Of a DNA stretch of 39,196 nt, positions 7,248 through 15,813 are shown piece by piece. The stretch is from NCBI GenBank assembly GCA_036384795.1, contig DASVLP010000058.1, positions 1 through 39,196 of the forward strand. The letters are read 5' to 3'. The notes beneath the pieces were generated by a model. It did no database searches, was not told where the DNA came from, and saw only the letters and a program-made list of their open reading frames with translations. Both the position numbers and the translations under genes were made by a program. Numbering within the stretch: the first letter of the stretch is position 1; the number at the start of each line of letters is the position of its first letter. Source of the stretch: Andeanibacterium sp036384795. GTDB lineage: Bacteria > Pseudomonadota > Alphaproteobacteria > Sphingomonadales > Sphingomonadaceae.

Positions 7248-8432
7248 ATGATCGACCGGCGCATGCTGCCGCTGATGTTCGCCGTGTTCGTGAACATCGC
7301 CGGGTTCAGCCTGATCCTGCCGCTGCTGCCGTTCTACGGGCCACTGTTCGGCGCGGGCCCGTTTGGCGTCGCACTGCTGTTCGCCGCCTATAGCCTGGGT
7401 AACGTATTCGGCGAGATCTTCTGGGGCCGCCAGTCGGACCGGTGGGGGAGGCGCAACGTGCTGGTCGCCACCACTACCGGCGCGGCGCTGACGTATGTCG
7501 CGTTCGCCTACGCCCCAAGCCTGTGGGTCGCGATCGCGATCCGCGTGGTCAACGGGTTCTTCGGCGGCACGCTCAGCGTCGCGCAAGGGTTCCTGGCGGA
7601 CGCCTCGCCGCCCGAAAAGCGCGCGAAGGCGATGGGCCAGTTCGGCGCGAGCTTCAGCGTGGGCTTCGCGTTCGGGCCGGTGATCGGTGGCCTGCTTGCC
7701 GGCGCGGGCAACGACCTGGCCGACTTCCACGCCCCGATCCTCACCGCGGCGGGCTTGTCGGCAATCACTGCGCTGTGGTCGCTGCTCGTGCTGCGCGACG
7801 TGCGCGCGCCGCTCGGCAAAGCCGCGCCGCTGCCGCGTTATGGCGAAGCGGTGCGCTATGTGACGACCCATGGCCTGCTGATGCGGTTGTTCATCATTTC
7901 GTTCTTCGGCATCGCCGCGTTCGCGTCGATGGAGGCGGTCTACGGCTTGTGGACCGAAGCCAACTTCGGCTGGACCACGCAGGATCTGGGTTTCGCATTC
8001 GTCGCGATCGGCGCGGGCGGGCTGATCGTCCAGCTGTTCTTCCTCCATCCGCTGGTGGTGCGCTTCGGCGAGGGGCGGGTGATTACCGCCGGCCTATGCG
8101 TGCTGGCCGCCTCGATGCTGCTTCAGCCGATCCTGCGCGAGGCTTACGTGGCGGTCGCGCTGATGGGCACCTTGATGATGGGGCACAGCCTGGCGTTCCC
8201 GACCTCGGGCGCGCTCACCAGCCGCACCGCTCCGGTCGAGCGCCAAGGCAGCGTGATGGGCCTGCTGATGGCTTCCAATGCGTTCGGGCGGATCGTCGCC
8301 CCGCCGACGTTCGGATTGATCTACGAGCAGGCCGGGCACGACGTGCCCTGGTATGCCGGCGCGGTGATGATCGCGCTGGTGGTGCCGTTCGCGCTCCAAA
8401 CGATCGCGCTGGCACGGCGGTCCGCGACCTGA
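7248..8432 (+). CDS. MFS transporter, drug:H+ antiporter-1 (TCR/Tet-like)
   Basis: A 394-residue major facilitator with twelve hydrophobic segments. The loop 2-3 signature GRQSDRWGRRNVL is present, as is the antiporter-type motif in helix 5 (GASFSVGFAFGPVIGGLLAG), characteristic of 12-helix DHA1 exporters such as TetA-like proteins. It sits in the inner membrane and would export a small molecule in exchange for protons. The ribosome site GGAGG lies inside the 3' end of the preceding lactonase gene, indicating an operon. Nothing here identifies the substrate, and resistance to tetracycline should not be assumed. The gene is intact. Confidence 0.9.
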   Translation: MIDRRMLPLMFAVFVNIAGFSLILPLLPFYGPLFGAGPFGVALLFAAYSLGNVFGEIFWGRQSDRWGRRNVLVATTTGAALTYVAFAYAPSLWVAIAIRVVNGFFGGTLSVAQGFLADASPPEKRAKAMGQFGASFSVGFAFGPVIGGLLAGAGNDLADFHAPILTAAGLSAITALWSLLVLRDVRAPLGKAAPLPRYGEAVRYVTTHGLLMRLFIISFFGIAAFASMEAVYGLWTEANFGWTTQDLGFAFVAIGAGGLIVQLFFLHPLVVRFGEGRVITAGLCVLAASMLLQPILREAYVAVALMGTLMMGHSLAFPTSGALTSRTAPVERQGSVMGLLMASNAFGRIVAPPTFGLIYEQAGHDVPWYAGAVMIALVVPFALQTIALARRSAT

Positions 8433-8501
8433 GCTCGGCGCTCTTGCATCGCCCCGCCGTTGGAGTAGCATCGCTCTAGGCAAGGGAAGGGGTTCGCAGA
8501 C

Positions 8502-8699
8502 ATGTCCGACAAAGACGACGATACGCGCCAGCTCAAGCATGCGCTGGGCAACGAGCAGCAGAAGAAGGAAGCATTGCAGAGCCTGCTGCACCGCGCTTCC
8601 GACGAAATCGAGGACCTGGTCGAAGCCGATTGCGACGAGGAGCAGAAGGAGCACGCGCTGAAGGCGGCCGAGACGTTCCGCCGCGCGGCGAACCTCTAG
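8502..8699 (+). CDS. Small acidic helical protein of unknown function
   Basis: A 65-residue, strongly charged protein rich in Glu, Asp, Lys and Gln, with almost no hydrophobic core; the pattern suggests one or two long amphipathic helices or a coiled coil. It has one cysteine (EADCDEEQ). An AAGGGAAGGGG purine tract lies 10-20 bases ahead of the ATG, and a possible promoter (TTGCAT at 8444, TAGCAT at 8466, 16-base spacing) precedes it. I do not recognise a family. Coding status is supported by the ribosome site and by the absence of any competing gene. The methyltransferase-like lipoprotein follows 47 bases later. Confidence 0.65.
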   Translation: MSDKDDDTRQLKHALGNEQQKKEALQSLLHRASDEIEDLVEADCDEEQKEHALKAAETFRRAANL

Positions 8700-8746
8700 C
8701 AATTCATCCCCGGCGCAGGCGTCGACCCGAAGCAAGGGAGACGAGC

Positions 8747-9493
8747 ATGAACAAGGCAATCTGGGCCGGGCTTGCCGCGGTGGCGCTGGCGGCCTGCGGC
8801 ACGCAAGGGCAGGCGCAAGGCGCGAACGACGCGATCGCGGCGGCAGTCGCCGATCCTGGCCGTCCGGCGACGGACACGGCGCGTGATGCGGACCGCAAGC
8901 CGGCGCAGATCGTCGCCTTCGCCGGAGTGAAGCCGGGCGACAAGATCGCCGAGCTGATTCCCGCCGGCGGCTATTACACCCGCATCCTGGCGAAAGCAGT
9001 CGGACCCCAGGGCCATGTTTACGCGATCGTGCCGAAGTTCTTCGCCAGCCGCCCGGGCGGTCTCGACGGGATCAACGCGATCGCCAAGCAATACGGCAAC
9101 GTGACGGTGGTGCTGGCCGACCTCAACGATTTCACCGTGCCGGAACCGGTCGACCTCGTGTGGACGAGCGAAAACTATCACGACCTTCACAACGGTCCCA
9201 GCCCGACCATTGCGGCCGACAACAAGGCGGTGTTCAATGCGCTGAAGCCCGGCGGAATCTATTACGTCGAGGACCATGCCGCGGCCAGCGGGGCCGGCAC
9301 AACCGTCACCTCGACGCTCCACCGGATCGAGCCGGCGGCGGCGATCTCGGAAATCGAGGCGGCGGGCTTCAGGCTTGACGGGCGCTCGGACTTGCTGGCC
9401 GACCCGGCCGACGCGCACGACAAGCCGGTGTTCGATCCCTCGATTCGAGGAAAGACCGACAAGTTCGTGCTGAGGTTCAGGAAGCCGGCTTGA
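8747..9493 (+). CDS. Methyltransferase-fold lipoprotein
   Basis: A 248-residue protein whose N-terminus is a lipoprotein signal: hydrophobic segment then LAAC with Cys17 as the lipidation site. The rest resembles class I SAM-dependent methyltransferases: KIAELIPAGGYYTRILAKAVG (about 66-86) matches the glycine-rich motif I. Also matching are a VYAI strand end, a PVDLVWTSENYHDL segment like motif IV, and an LKPGGIYYVEDH post-motif. The start at 8747 has AAGGGAG upstream. An exported enzyme would face the periplasm, where SAM is not expected, so it may bind another ligand or work otherwise. Similar signal-bearing methyltransferase homologues are annotated in many alphaproteobacteria without known function. 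Confidence 0.8.
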   Translation: MNKAIWAGLAAVALAACGTQGQAQGANDAIAAAVADPGRPATDTARDADRKPAQIVAFAGVKPGDKIAELIPAGGYYTRILAKAVGPQGHVYAIVPKFFASRPGGLDGINAIAKQYGNVTVVLADLNDFTVPEPVDLVWTSENYHDLHNGPSPTIAADNKAVFNALKPGGIYYVEDHAAASGAGTTVTSTLHRIEPAAAISEIEAAGFRLDGRSDLLADPADAHDKPVFDPSIRGKTDKFVLRFRKPA

Positions 9494-9514
9494 GTGCCGT
9501 GGCCTTGAAGAAAC

Positions 9515-9589
9515 TGGCTCCCCGAGTTGGATTCGAACCAACGACCAAGTGATTAACAGTCACCTACTCTACCGCTGAGCTATCGGGGA
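9515..9589 (-). tRNA. tRNA-Asn (anticodon GUU)
   Basis: Read on the minus strand the sequence folds into a standard 75-base tRNA. It has a 7-bp acceptor stem TCCCCGA/TCGGGGA, discriminator G and encoded CCA (plus-strand TGG 9515-9517), a D-arm with GCTCAGCGGTAGAG, and an anticodon loop CTGTTAA with GTT at 9557-9555. The T-loop is the canonical TTCGAAT. It charges asparagine and decodes AAC/AAU. A sigma-70-type promoter is visible upstream. Confidence 0.98.
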
Positions 9590-9611
9590 GCGGCCCTCTC
9601 GGGCAGGGGCG

Positions 9612-9640
9612 CCTATATTCAGCGCCATCGGCTTTGGCAA
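9612..9640 (-). promoter_or_regulatory. Sigma-70-type promoter of tRNA-Asn
   Basis: On the minus strand TTGCCA (9640-9635) and TATAGG (9617-9612) are separated by exactly 17 bases, matching TTGACA/TATAAT at 5/6 and 4/6. The -10 box ends 23 bases before the tRNA 5' end, leaving a short leader as expected for a stable-RNA promoter. Confidence 0.65.
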
Positions 9641-9679
9641 GCGGCGTGGGGCGGAAACTTGCGAGCTCGGTCCAATCTC

Positions 9680-10468
9680 TTAGGCCATGAACTGCTCGCC
9701 GACGATCCGTTCGTCGAGCGCGTGGCCGGGATCGAACAGCAGCGTCAATTCCTTGTCGCGCGCGATCTCCAGCCGCACTTCGGAAATTTCGCGGATTTCG
9801 CGCTGGTCGGCCACCGCCGCGACCGGGCGCTTGGCGGGCTCGAGCACCCGGAAGATCACCTTACTGCGGTCCGGCAGGATCGCGCCCCGCCACCGCCGCG
9901 GACGGAACGGGCTGATCGGGGTGAGCGCGAACAGCTGCGAATCGATCGGCAGGATCGGCCCGTTCGCGGAGAAGTTGTAGGCGGTCGAACCCGCGGGAGT
10001 GGACAACAGCACGCCGTCGCAGGCGAGCTCGGGGATGCGCACCCGGTCGTTGACGGTAACTTCGATCTTTGCGGTCTGCCGGGTTTCGCGCAACAGGCTG
10101 ACCTCGTTGATCGCGAACGCGGTTTCGCTGGAGCCGTCGTGCTTGATCGCCTCCATCTTGAGCGGCGAGAAGGCGAATCCGCGCGCGCTGTTCACCCGCT
10201 CGAACAAGCGATGTCCGTTCTGATAGCGGTTCATCAGGAAGCCCACGGTGCCGAGGTTGATGCCGTAAGCCGGAATCACGCGGCCGGCGTCGAGCATCTG
10301 GTGCAGCGTCTGAAGCATGAATCCGTCACCGCCGACCACCACCACGCCTTCGGCTTCGTCGAGCGGCACCCAGTCGACGGCTTTGGCCAGCACCCACGCG
10401 GCTTCCTGGGCGCGCTCGGTTTCCGAGGCGACGATCGCCAGCGTGTTGAAGGTCAGGCCCTCGATCAC
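9680..10468 (-). CDS. nadK: NAD kinase
   Basis: ATP-dependent NAD kinase, which phosphorylates NAD to NADP in the cytoplasm. The catalytic GGDG motif is at residues 46-49 (VVVVGGDGF), followed by YGINLGTVGFLMN, the FAINEVSLL segment with the conserved Asn-Glu, and LLSTPAGSTAYNFSANGPI, all diagnostic. I place the start at GTG 10468 (262 residues) because homologues begin a few residues before the FNTLAIVAS strand and an AAGGAG lies upstream, although the 12-base spacing is long. The open frame extends to a TTG at 10543 that would add 25 poorly conserved, arginine-rich residues. It is divergent from the EAL gene across a 125-base spacer in which I see no clear motif. Confidence 0.95.
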   Translation of the reverse strand: MIEGLTFNTLAIVASETERAQEAAWVLAKAVDWVPLDEAEGVVVVGGDGFMLQTLHQMLDAGRVIPAYGINLGTVGFLMNRYQNGHRLFERVNSARGFAFSPLKMEAIKHDGSSETAFAINEVSLLRETRQTAKIEVTVNDRVRIPELACDGVLLSTPAGSTAYNFSANGPILPIDSQLFALTPISPFRPRRWRGAILPDRSKVIFRVLEPAKRPVAAVADQREIREISEVRLEIARDKELTLLFDPGHALDERIVGEQFMA

Positions 10469-10593
10469 CTTGCGACTGCTCTCCTTGCGGGCCACGCGGC
10501 ACCGGGTCGGCCGATACCTATGAGTCGGCGTCCCGAATTGCAACGCGCGCCGTCGCCGGGCATGACGACACGCGCCCCTTGCTTCATCGGGCG

Positions 10594-11412
10594 ATGATGA
10601 AAGCCACCCCGTTCATGGTCGATCGCCGTTCCCGCAGTGACCGTCGCAAGCCGGACGAATCGCCGATCGCGCGCGAGCTCGCGCAAGCGATCGCACAGGG
10701 CGAAATCGAGCTTCTGCTGCAGCCGCAATTTAGTTGCGCTGACGACGCGCTCGTCGGGGCCGAGGCGCTGGTGCGCTGGCGACATCCGGCGCGCGGCACG
10801 GTCGCCGGCGACGCGTTGTTCGAGATCGCCGGGCAAGCGGGCCTGGCCCGGCAGCTTTCGGCACACGTGCGCGACATGGCATTGGGTGCCGCCGCGGCCT
10901 GGCCTGCGCCGCTCAAGCTGTCGCTCAACGTGACGGCGGACGACTTGGCGGATGCCGGTTTTGCCGCTGCGATTTCCGCCGCGCTCGCGGCAGCGGGGTT
11001 CCAGGCTGGGCAGCTGACGCTCGAGATCACCGAACAGGCTCTGGTCGATGAAATCGAACACTCGGCCGAAGTGCTGCGGGGCCTGTCCGACGCCGGCATG
11101 CGCATCGCACTGGACGATTTCGGGGCCGGGTTCTGCAACTTCCGCTACCTGAAGCTGCTGCCGCTGCATTACCTGAAGCTCGACCGGACGATGGTTGAGG
11201 GAATCGCTGAGGACCCGCGCGACCTCGCGGTTCTGCGCGGGATCGCCGCGATGGCGCACGCGCTCGGGCTGGAAGTGATCGCCGAGGGGATCGAGAGCGA
11301 GGAGCAGCGCGCGCTCGTGGAGCAAGAGGGGTGTGCTTACTACCAGGGGTTTCTGAAAGCGAAGCCGATGGCGCCAGCGGCGTTCGGAGCGCTGGCGAGC
11401 GGCGCGAGCTAG
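10594..11412 (+). CDS. Stand-alone EAL-domain cyclic-di-GMP phosphodiesterase
   Basis: A 272-residue protein consisting essentially of one EAL domain, with no sensor, GGDEF or membrane segment. Every catalytic residue expected for c-di-GMP hydrolysis is present: Glu57 (EAL at 57-59), Asn112, Glu144 (LEIT), Asp174-Asp175 (DDFGAG), Lys195 (LKLD), Glu231 (AEGIE) and Gln251 (YYQGF). It should therefore be active, converting c-di-GMP to pGpG and favouring motility over attachment. The arginine/aspartate-rich N-terminus (about 9-23) precedes the domain. Starts at ATG 10594 or 10597 are equivalent; no strong ribosome site is seen. Its TAG stop and the mfd stop share the palindrome CTAG at 11409-11412. 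Confidence 0.92.
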   Translation: MMKATPFMVDRRSRSDRRKPDESPIARELAQAIAQGEIELLLQPQFSCADDALVGAEALVRWRHPARGTVAGDALFEIAGQAGLARQLSAHVRDMALGAAAAWPAPLKLSLNVTADDLADAGFAAAISAALAAAGFQAGQLTLEITEQALVDEIEHSAEVLRGLSDAGMRIALDDFGAGFCNFRYLKLLPLHYLKLDRTMVEGIAEDPRDLAVLRGIAAMAHALGLEVIAEGIESEEQRALVEQEGCAYYQGFLKAKPMAPAAFGALASGAS

Positions 11413-14400
11413 GCCGCTACCTTCTCTCTGGCCGCCCGCCTCACAATCCCACTCAGTCCCTTGGTGAGCTGGAACAGGCCGTTGAGCCGGCTCTTCGGAT
11501 CGCCCCAGGCGCGGTTGATCACCAGCTTCATGTCGGGCCGCAGCTTGGCGGTATCGCCCAGCCGCTCGATGTAGGCGAGCAGGCCCGCCGGATCGGGGAA
11601 CGCGTCCTTGTGGAACGTCACCAGCGTGCCGCGCGCGCCGACGTCGATCTTGGCGATATTGGCTTCGATCGCCTGGTGCTTGATCTCGAGCAACTTGACG
11701 AGGTTCTCGGTCGCGTCGGGCAACGGGCCGAAGCGGTCGATCATCTCGGCGGCGAGGGCGTCGACCTCGGCCTTGTCCTTCGCATCGTTCAGGCGGCGAT
11801 AGAGCGCCATCCGCACCGCGAGATCGGGCACGTAATCCTCGGGGATCATGATCGGGGCATCGACGGTAATCTGCGGCGACAGGCTTTCGCTCTCGCGCTC
11901 GAGCCCTGCCTCGCCTGCCTTGGCGGCGAGGATCGCATCCTCGAGCATCGATTGATAGAGCTCGAACCCCACTTCCTTGATGTGCCCCGATTGCTCGTCG
12001 CCCAGCAGGTTGCCGGCGCCGCGGATGTCGAGGTCATGGCTGGCAAGCTGGAATCCGGCGCCGAGCCCGTCGAGGTCGCCGAGCACCTTCAGGCGCTTCT
12101 CGGCCACTTCGGAAAGCTGCGTGTCCTTCGGATAGGTCAAATAGGCATAAGCGCGCAGCTTCGCGCGCCCGACGCGCCCCCTGAGCTGGTAGAGCTGAGC
12201 GAGGCCGAACCGGTCGGCGCGGTGGATGACGATGGTGTTGGCACGCGGAATGTCGAGCCCGCTTTCGACGATCGTGGTCGACAGCAGCACGTCGTAACGC
12301 CCCTCGTAGAACGCGCCCATCCGCTCCTCCACTTCGCCCGCACCCATCTGGCCATGGGCGCTGACGAACTTCACTTCGGGCACCGTCTTGCGCAGCCATT
12401 CCTCGATCTCGGGCATGTCGGCGATGCGCGGCACGACGATGAAGCTCTGCCCGCCGCGGTGATGCTCGCGCAGCAGGGCCTCGCGCATCACCATCTCGTC
12501 CCATTCCATCACGTACGTGCGCACCGCCAGGCGGTCGACCGGCGGCGTCTGGATGGTCGAGAGCTCGCGCAGGCCGGACATCGCCATCTGCAAGGTGCGC
12601 GGGATCGGGGTGGCGGTGAGCGTCAGCACGTGGACGTCGCTCTTCATCTCCTTCAAGCGCTCCTTGTGCTTGACCCCGAAGCGCTGCTCCTCATCCACGA
12701 TCACCAGCCCGAGCCGCTTGAACTCGACCGACTTGGCGAGGAGCGCGTGGGTGCCGATCACGATGTCGACCGTTCCGTCGGCAAGGCCCGCGCGGGTCGC
12801 GCTGGCCTCGGCCGCGGGAACCAGCCGCGAGAGGCGCCCGATCTTGATCGGAAAGCCGCGGAAGCGTTCGGTGAAGCCCTCGTAATGCTGGCGGGCAAGC
12901 AGGGTGGTCGGGGCGACGACCGCGACCTGCTGGCCTTCCATCGCCGCGACGAACGCCGCCCGCAAGGCGACCTCCGTCTTTCCGAAGCCCACGTCGCCGC
13001 AGACGAGCCGATCCATCGGCGCGCCGCTGGCAAGGTCGCCCAGCACGTCCTCGATCGCGCGGTCCTGATCGTCGGTCTCTTCCCACGGGAAACGATCGGC
13101 GAACTGGTTGTAGCCGGCGGGATCGGCGGCGAGCACCGGCGCCTTGCGCAATGCCCGCCGCGCGGCGGTGCGCAGCAGTTCGGCGGCGATCTGGCGGATG
13201 CGCTCCTTGAGGCGCGCGCGGCGCTTCTGCCACGCCTCGCCGCCGAGGCGATCGAGCGCGACGGCCTCTTCCGACGAGCCATAACGGCTCAGCACCTCGA
13301 TGTTCTCCACCGGGATGTAGAGTTTGTCGCCCCCCGCGTACTCCAGCATCACGCAATCGTGCTGGCTCTGGCCGACCGGGATCGGCTCGAGCCCGAGGTA
13401 CTTGCCTATCCCGTGGTCGACGTGGACCACCAGGTCGCCCTGATTGAGCGCGGACAGCTCGGCCAGGAACGCGTCGGCGTCCTTGCGCCGCTTGCGGCGA
13501 CGGACCAGGCGATCGCCAAGCAGGTCCTGCTCGGTGATCAGCTCGAGCTGCTGGTTGGCGAAACCGGTCTCGAGCGGCAGCACCATCGCGATCGGCGCGC
13601 CCTTGGCCGAGGCTCCGAGCGCTTGCTGCCAGGTGTCGACGAGCTTCGGCGGGGTGCCCGCTTCGGCGAGGATCGAGGCGATGCGCGCGCGCGAGCCGGC
13701 CGAATAAGCCGCGATCAGCGGCTTCTTGCCCGCCTTGCCGAGCCCGGTGAGGTGCTGCGCGGCCGCTTCGTAGACATTGTCGCCGCGCGCTCGCTCGGGG
13801 CTGAAATCGCGGGCGCTGGCGAAACCGAAGTCGAGCACTTTGTCGCTCTCCGGCTGAGCAAAGATGTCGGCGCGGTGCACCGGCCACGCGCCCAGCTTGT
13901 CCTCGAACTCCTCGCGCGAGAGGTACAGCGCATCAGCCGGAAGTGGGCGATAGCTGCCGGCCGCCTGGCCGCCGTGGCTGACGCGCTGTTCATGATAGTC
14001 GGCGATGTCCGTCAGGCGTTCCTCGCCAGCGCCCAGCGCGGCGCTGTCGGCGACGATTACATCCTCGGGCGCGAGATGGTCGAACAGCGTCGCCAGCCGT
14101 TCCTCGAACAGCGGCAGCCAGTGCTCCATTCCCGCGAGGCGGCGGCCATCGCTGACCGCCTGATATAGCGGGTCGCCGGTGGCGTTGGCGCCGAACAGTT
14201 CGCGATAGCGGCTGCGGAAGTGCTTGATCGTGTCCTCGTCGAGCAGCGCTTCGCTCGCCGGGAGCAGCAAATGCTGGTCGATGCTGCCGGTGCTGCGCTG
14301 GGTGGTCGGATCGAACAGCCGCAGGCTTTCGAGTTCGTCACCGAAGAAGTCGAGCCGCAGGCCCTGGTCGAGGCCCGAGGGGAAGATGTCGAAGATCGAG

Positions 14401-14897
14401 CCGCGCACCGCGAACTCGCCGGCGTCGACCACCGTGTCGCTGCGCGAATAGCCCTGGCGCTGGAGCAGCGCAGCGAGGGTTTCGTGACCGATCCGGGCGC
14501 CCGGCTCGAGCAGGCGGACCGATTCGCGGATGCGGAACGGCGTCAGCACGCGCTGGAGCGCGGCGTTGACGGTGGTGACCAGCAGCTGCGCGCCCTTCTT
14601 GCCGGTCTGCAAGCGGTGGAGCGCGGATAGCCGCCGGGCGCTAACGCCAAGGGCGGGGCTCGCGCGGTCGTAAGGCAGGCAGTCCCACGCGGGAAACTCG
14701 ATCACTTCGAGCTCGGGCGCGAAGAACCCGGCCGCGTCGGTCACCGCGCGCATCGCCGCCTCGTCGGGCGCGATGAACACCGCGCGGCCGGCCGAGGCGC
14801 GGGCGAGATCGGCGAGCACCAGCGGCTGCGCTCCGCGCGCGACCGAGGCGAGCGTGAGGGGCTGCTTGGCTTTCAGGATGCGTTGTAAATCCGGCAT
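11409..14897 (-). CDS. mfd: Transcription-repair coupling factor Mfd
   Basis: A full-length Mfd (1162 residues) that removes RNA polymerase stalled at DNA lesions and recruits UvrA. In order: a UvrB-like N-terminal region, the RNA-polymerase interaction domain (LVVHVDHGIGKYLGLE), and a RecG-like translocase with Walker A GDVGFGKTEVA. Then come VDEEQRFG as Walker B, LTATPIPRTLQ as motif III, and the TRG motif region with RADRFGLAQLYQLRGRVGR. The open frame extends upstream to 15089, but homologues begin as MPDLQ, so the ATG at 14897 is used; upstream codons would translate a palindromic repeat. It ends in a four-base overlap with the convergent EAL gene. mfd, sdhE and recG lie near one another, a neighbourhood common in alphaproteobacteria. 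Confidence 0.98.
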   Translation of the reverse strand: MPDLQRILKAKQPLTLASVARGAQPLVLADLARASAGRAVFIAPDEAAMRAVTDAAGFFAPELEVIEFPAWDCLPYDRASPALGVSARRLSALHRLQTGKKGAQLLVTTVNAALQRVLTPFRIRESVRLLEPGARIGHETLAALLQRQGYSRSDTVVDAGEFAVRGSIFDIFPSGLDQGLRLDFFGDELESLRLFDPTTQRSTGSIDQHLLLPASEALLDEDTIKHFRSRYRELFGANATGDPLYQAVSDGRRLAGMEHWLPLFEERLATLFDHLAPEDVIVADSAALGAGEERLTDIADYHEQRVSHGGQAAGSYRPLPADALYLSREEFEDKLGAWPVHRADIFAQPESDKVLDFGFASARDFSPERARGDNVYEAAAQHLTGLGKAGKKPLIAAYSAGSRARIASILAEAGTPPKLVDTWQQALGASAKGAPIAMVLPLETGFANQQLELITEQDLLGDRLVRRRKRRKDADAFLAELSALNQGDLVVHVDHGIGKYLGLEPIPVGQSQHDCVMLEYAGGDKLYIPVENIEVLSRYGSSEEAVALDRLGGEAWQKRRARLKERIRQIAAELLRTAARRALRKAPVLAADPAGYNQFADRFPWEETDDQDRAIEDVLGDLASGAPMDRLVCGDVGFGKTEVALRAAFVAAMEGQQVAVVAPTTLLARQHYEGFTERFRGFPIKIGRLSRLVPAAEASATRAGLADGTVDIVIGTHALLAKSVEFKRLGLVIVDEEQRFGVKHKERLKEMKSDVHVLTLTATPIPRTLQMAMSGLRELSTIQTPPVDRLAVRTYVMEWDEMVMREALLREHHRGGQSFIVVPRIADMPEIEEWLRKTVPEVKFVSAHGQMGAGEVEERMGAFYEGRYDVLLSTTIVESGLDIPRANTIVIHRADRFGLAQLYQLRGRVGRAKLRAYAYLTYPKDTQLSEVAEKRLKVLGDLDGLGAGFQLASHDLDIRGAGNLLGDEQSGHIKEVGFELYQSMLEDAILAAKAGEAGLERESESLSPQITVDAPIMIPEDYVPDLAVRMALYRRLNDAKDKAEVDALAAEMIDRFGPLPDATENLVKLLEIKHQAIEANIAKIDVGARGTLVTFHKDAFPDPAGLLAYIERLGDTAKLRPDMKLVINRAWGDPKSRLNGLFQLTKGLSGIVRRAAREKVAA

Positions 14898-15009
14898 TTT
14901 TCTCGTCGTGAACGCGCGATGCGCACAAGCGTTAATGCCCGTTCGCGCTATTCGGGTGCGCAAACGGGTCGAATGGTTGGACGGGCGCTCTAGCCGGTGT
15001 CCTCCCCTC

Positions 15010-15083
15010 ATGCCAGCGCAAGCTGGCATCGCTTGAAGCCGGGCGCGAGATTGATGGCGGTCCCAGCTTTCGCTGGGATGACG
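15010..15083. repeat. REP-like double hairpin (type 2)
   Basis: In the mfd-sdhE spacer two hairpins occur: ATGCCAGC-GCAA-GCTGGCAT at 15010-15029 (8-bp stem) and TCCCAGC-TTTC-GCTGGGA at 15061-15078 (7-bp stem), followed by TGACG. The right unit closely resembles the one at 16462-16485, and the paired-hairpin layout recurs at 27632-27704. No coding content; the rest of the 204-base spacer (14898-15101) shows nothing else. Confidence 0.75.
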
Positions 15084-15101
15084 CCCCACTTCGGAAGACG
15101 A

Positions 15102-15362
15102 TCAGATTTTGACGTAATCCAACTTCTGCATCGCCAGCATCTGCGGCCCGGCGTGCTCTTCGGGTACCGCGCACGCTTGCATCGCCCAGGCCATGATATC
15201 GACGTCCTGCTCGTCGAGCAGCGCTTCGAACCAGGCGAGGGCGGCATCGTCCCAGCTGGAATGGTGCGCATCGAAGAACCCGCCGATCATGTAGTCTGCT
15301 TCCCGCGTGCCACGATGCCAGGCACGATAGCGAGCACGGGCGAGGCGGGCGGCGTCGGGCAT
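15102..15362 (-). CDS. sdhE: Succinate dehydrogenase assembly factor SdhE (FAD assembly factor)
   Basis: An 86-residue protein with the SdhE/Sdh5 signature: HRGTREADYMIGGFF at residues 16-30, with the conserved RGxxE (Gly18, Glu21), then a WFEALLDEQDVDIMAW segment (about 44-59). SdhE promotes covalent attachment of FAD to the flavoprotein subunit of succinate dehydrogenase (and fumarate reductase) in the cytoplasm. Size and motifs match the family. It is a member of the mfd/sdhE/recG neighbourhood; here two extra genes (host-attachment-family and hemerythrin) lie between it and recG. The 41-base gap to the upstream gene would allow cotranscription with that pair. Confidence 0.93.
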   Translation of the reverse strand: MPDAARLARARYRAWHRGTREADYMIGGFFDAHHSSWDDAALAWFEALLDEQDVDIMAWAMQACAVPEEHAGPQMLAMQKLDYVKI

Positions 15363-15403
15363 GGCCAGCGGTTACGGCCGCCGCCCTCTGGGCGCAAGGA
15401 TTG

Positions 15404-15811
15404 TCAGGTCTTCTCCAGCAGCGCCTCGACGATACGCTCGTGAGGCTGGCCGACCAGATCCTTGTCGAGCTCTCCGACGAGCGCCTCGCCGGTCAACCGG
15501 TGGTAGTGCTTGCGCAACTCACCCAGCGTGCGGGGGGCGGCGATCACGACGAGGTGCTCGATGCGGTGATCGACCACCTCGCCGTTCAGCCATTCGGCCA
15601 CCGCCGCCGCGTGCTCGTCTTCTTCGAGCAGGTGCGGCTGCGGATTGCCGGTGTTCGAATGGTGATGCGTGCCCGCGCCTTTGTTGTGCTCGTCGAGCGT
15701 GGGATTCTCGATCCGCTCCAGCTCCGGCGCGAGGCCGCGGCCCATGTTGCGGTAAAGCTCGAGCCTTTCGCCGTCGGCCAGCGCGACCACGGTGCCATGG
15801 GGAAGCAACAT
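15404..15811 (-). CDS. Host attachment family protein
   Basis: A 135-residue protein starting MLLPHGTVVALADGERLELY, with a central DEHNKGAGTHHHSN segment. Its C-terminal half contains LVVIAAPRTLGELRKHYH and GELDKDLVGQPHERI. These are the conserved blocks of the Host_attach family (proteins named for a role in attachment of Agrobacterium to plant cells). The biochemical function is unknown; the fold resembles release-factor-like domains in related families. The ATG at 15811 lies two bases after the stop of the hemerythrin gene, so the two are almost certainly translated from one mRNA. Although the open frame continues upstream to 16225, that part overlaps hemerythrin and is a shadow. Confidence 0.9.
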   Translation of the reverse strand: MLLPHGTVVALADGERLELYRNMGRGLAPELERIENPTLDEHNKGAGTHHHSNTGNPQPHLLEEDEHAAAVAEWLNGEVVDHRIEHLVVIAAPRTLGELRKHYHRLTGEALVGELDKDLVGQPHERIVEALLEKT

Positions 15812-15813
15812 GA

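Noticed and set aside
11331..14168. A 945-codon open frame on the plus strand opposite mfd
   Set aside because: Same shadow effect; the minus strand carries the complete, motif-rich Mfd.
14898..15089. N-terminal extension of Mfd
   Set aside because: The extra 64 codons translate a palindromic repeat and are unlike Mfd; the family N-terminus begins at MPDLQ.
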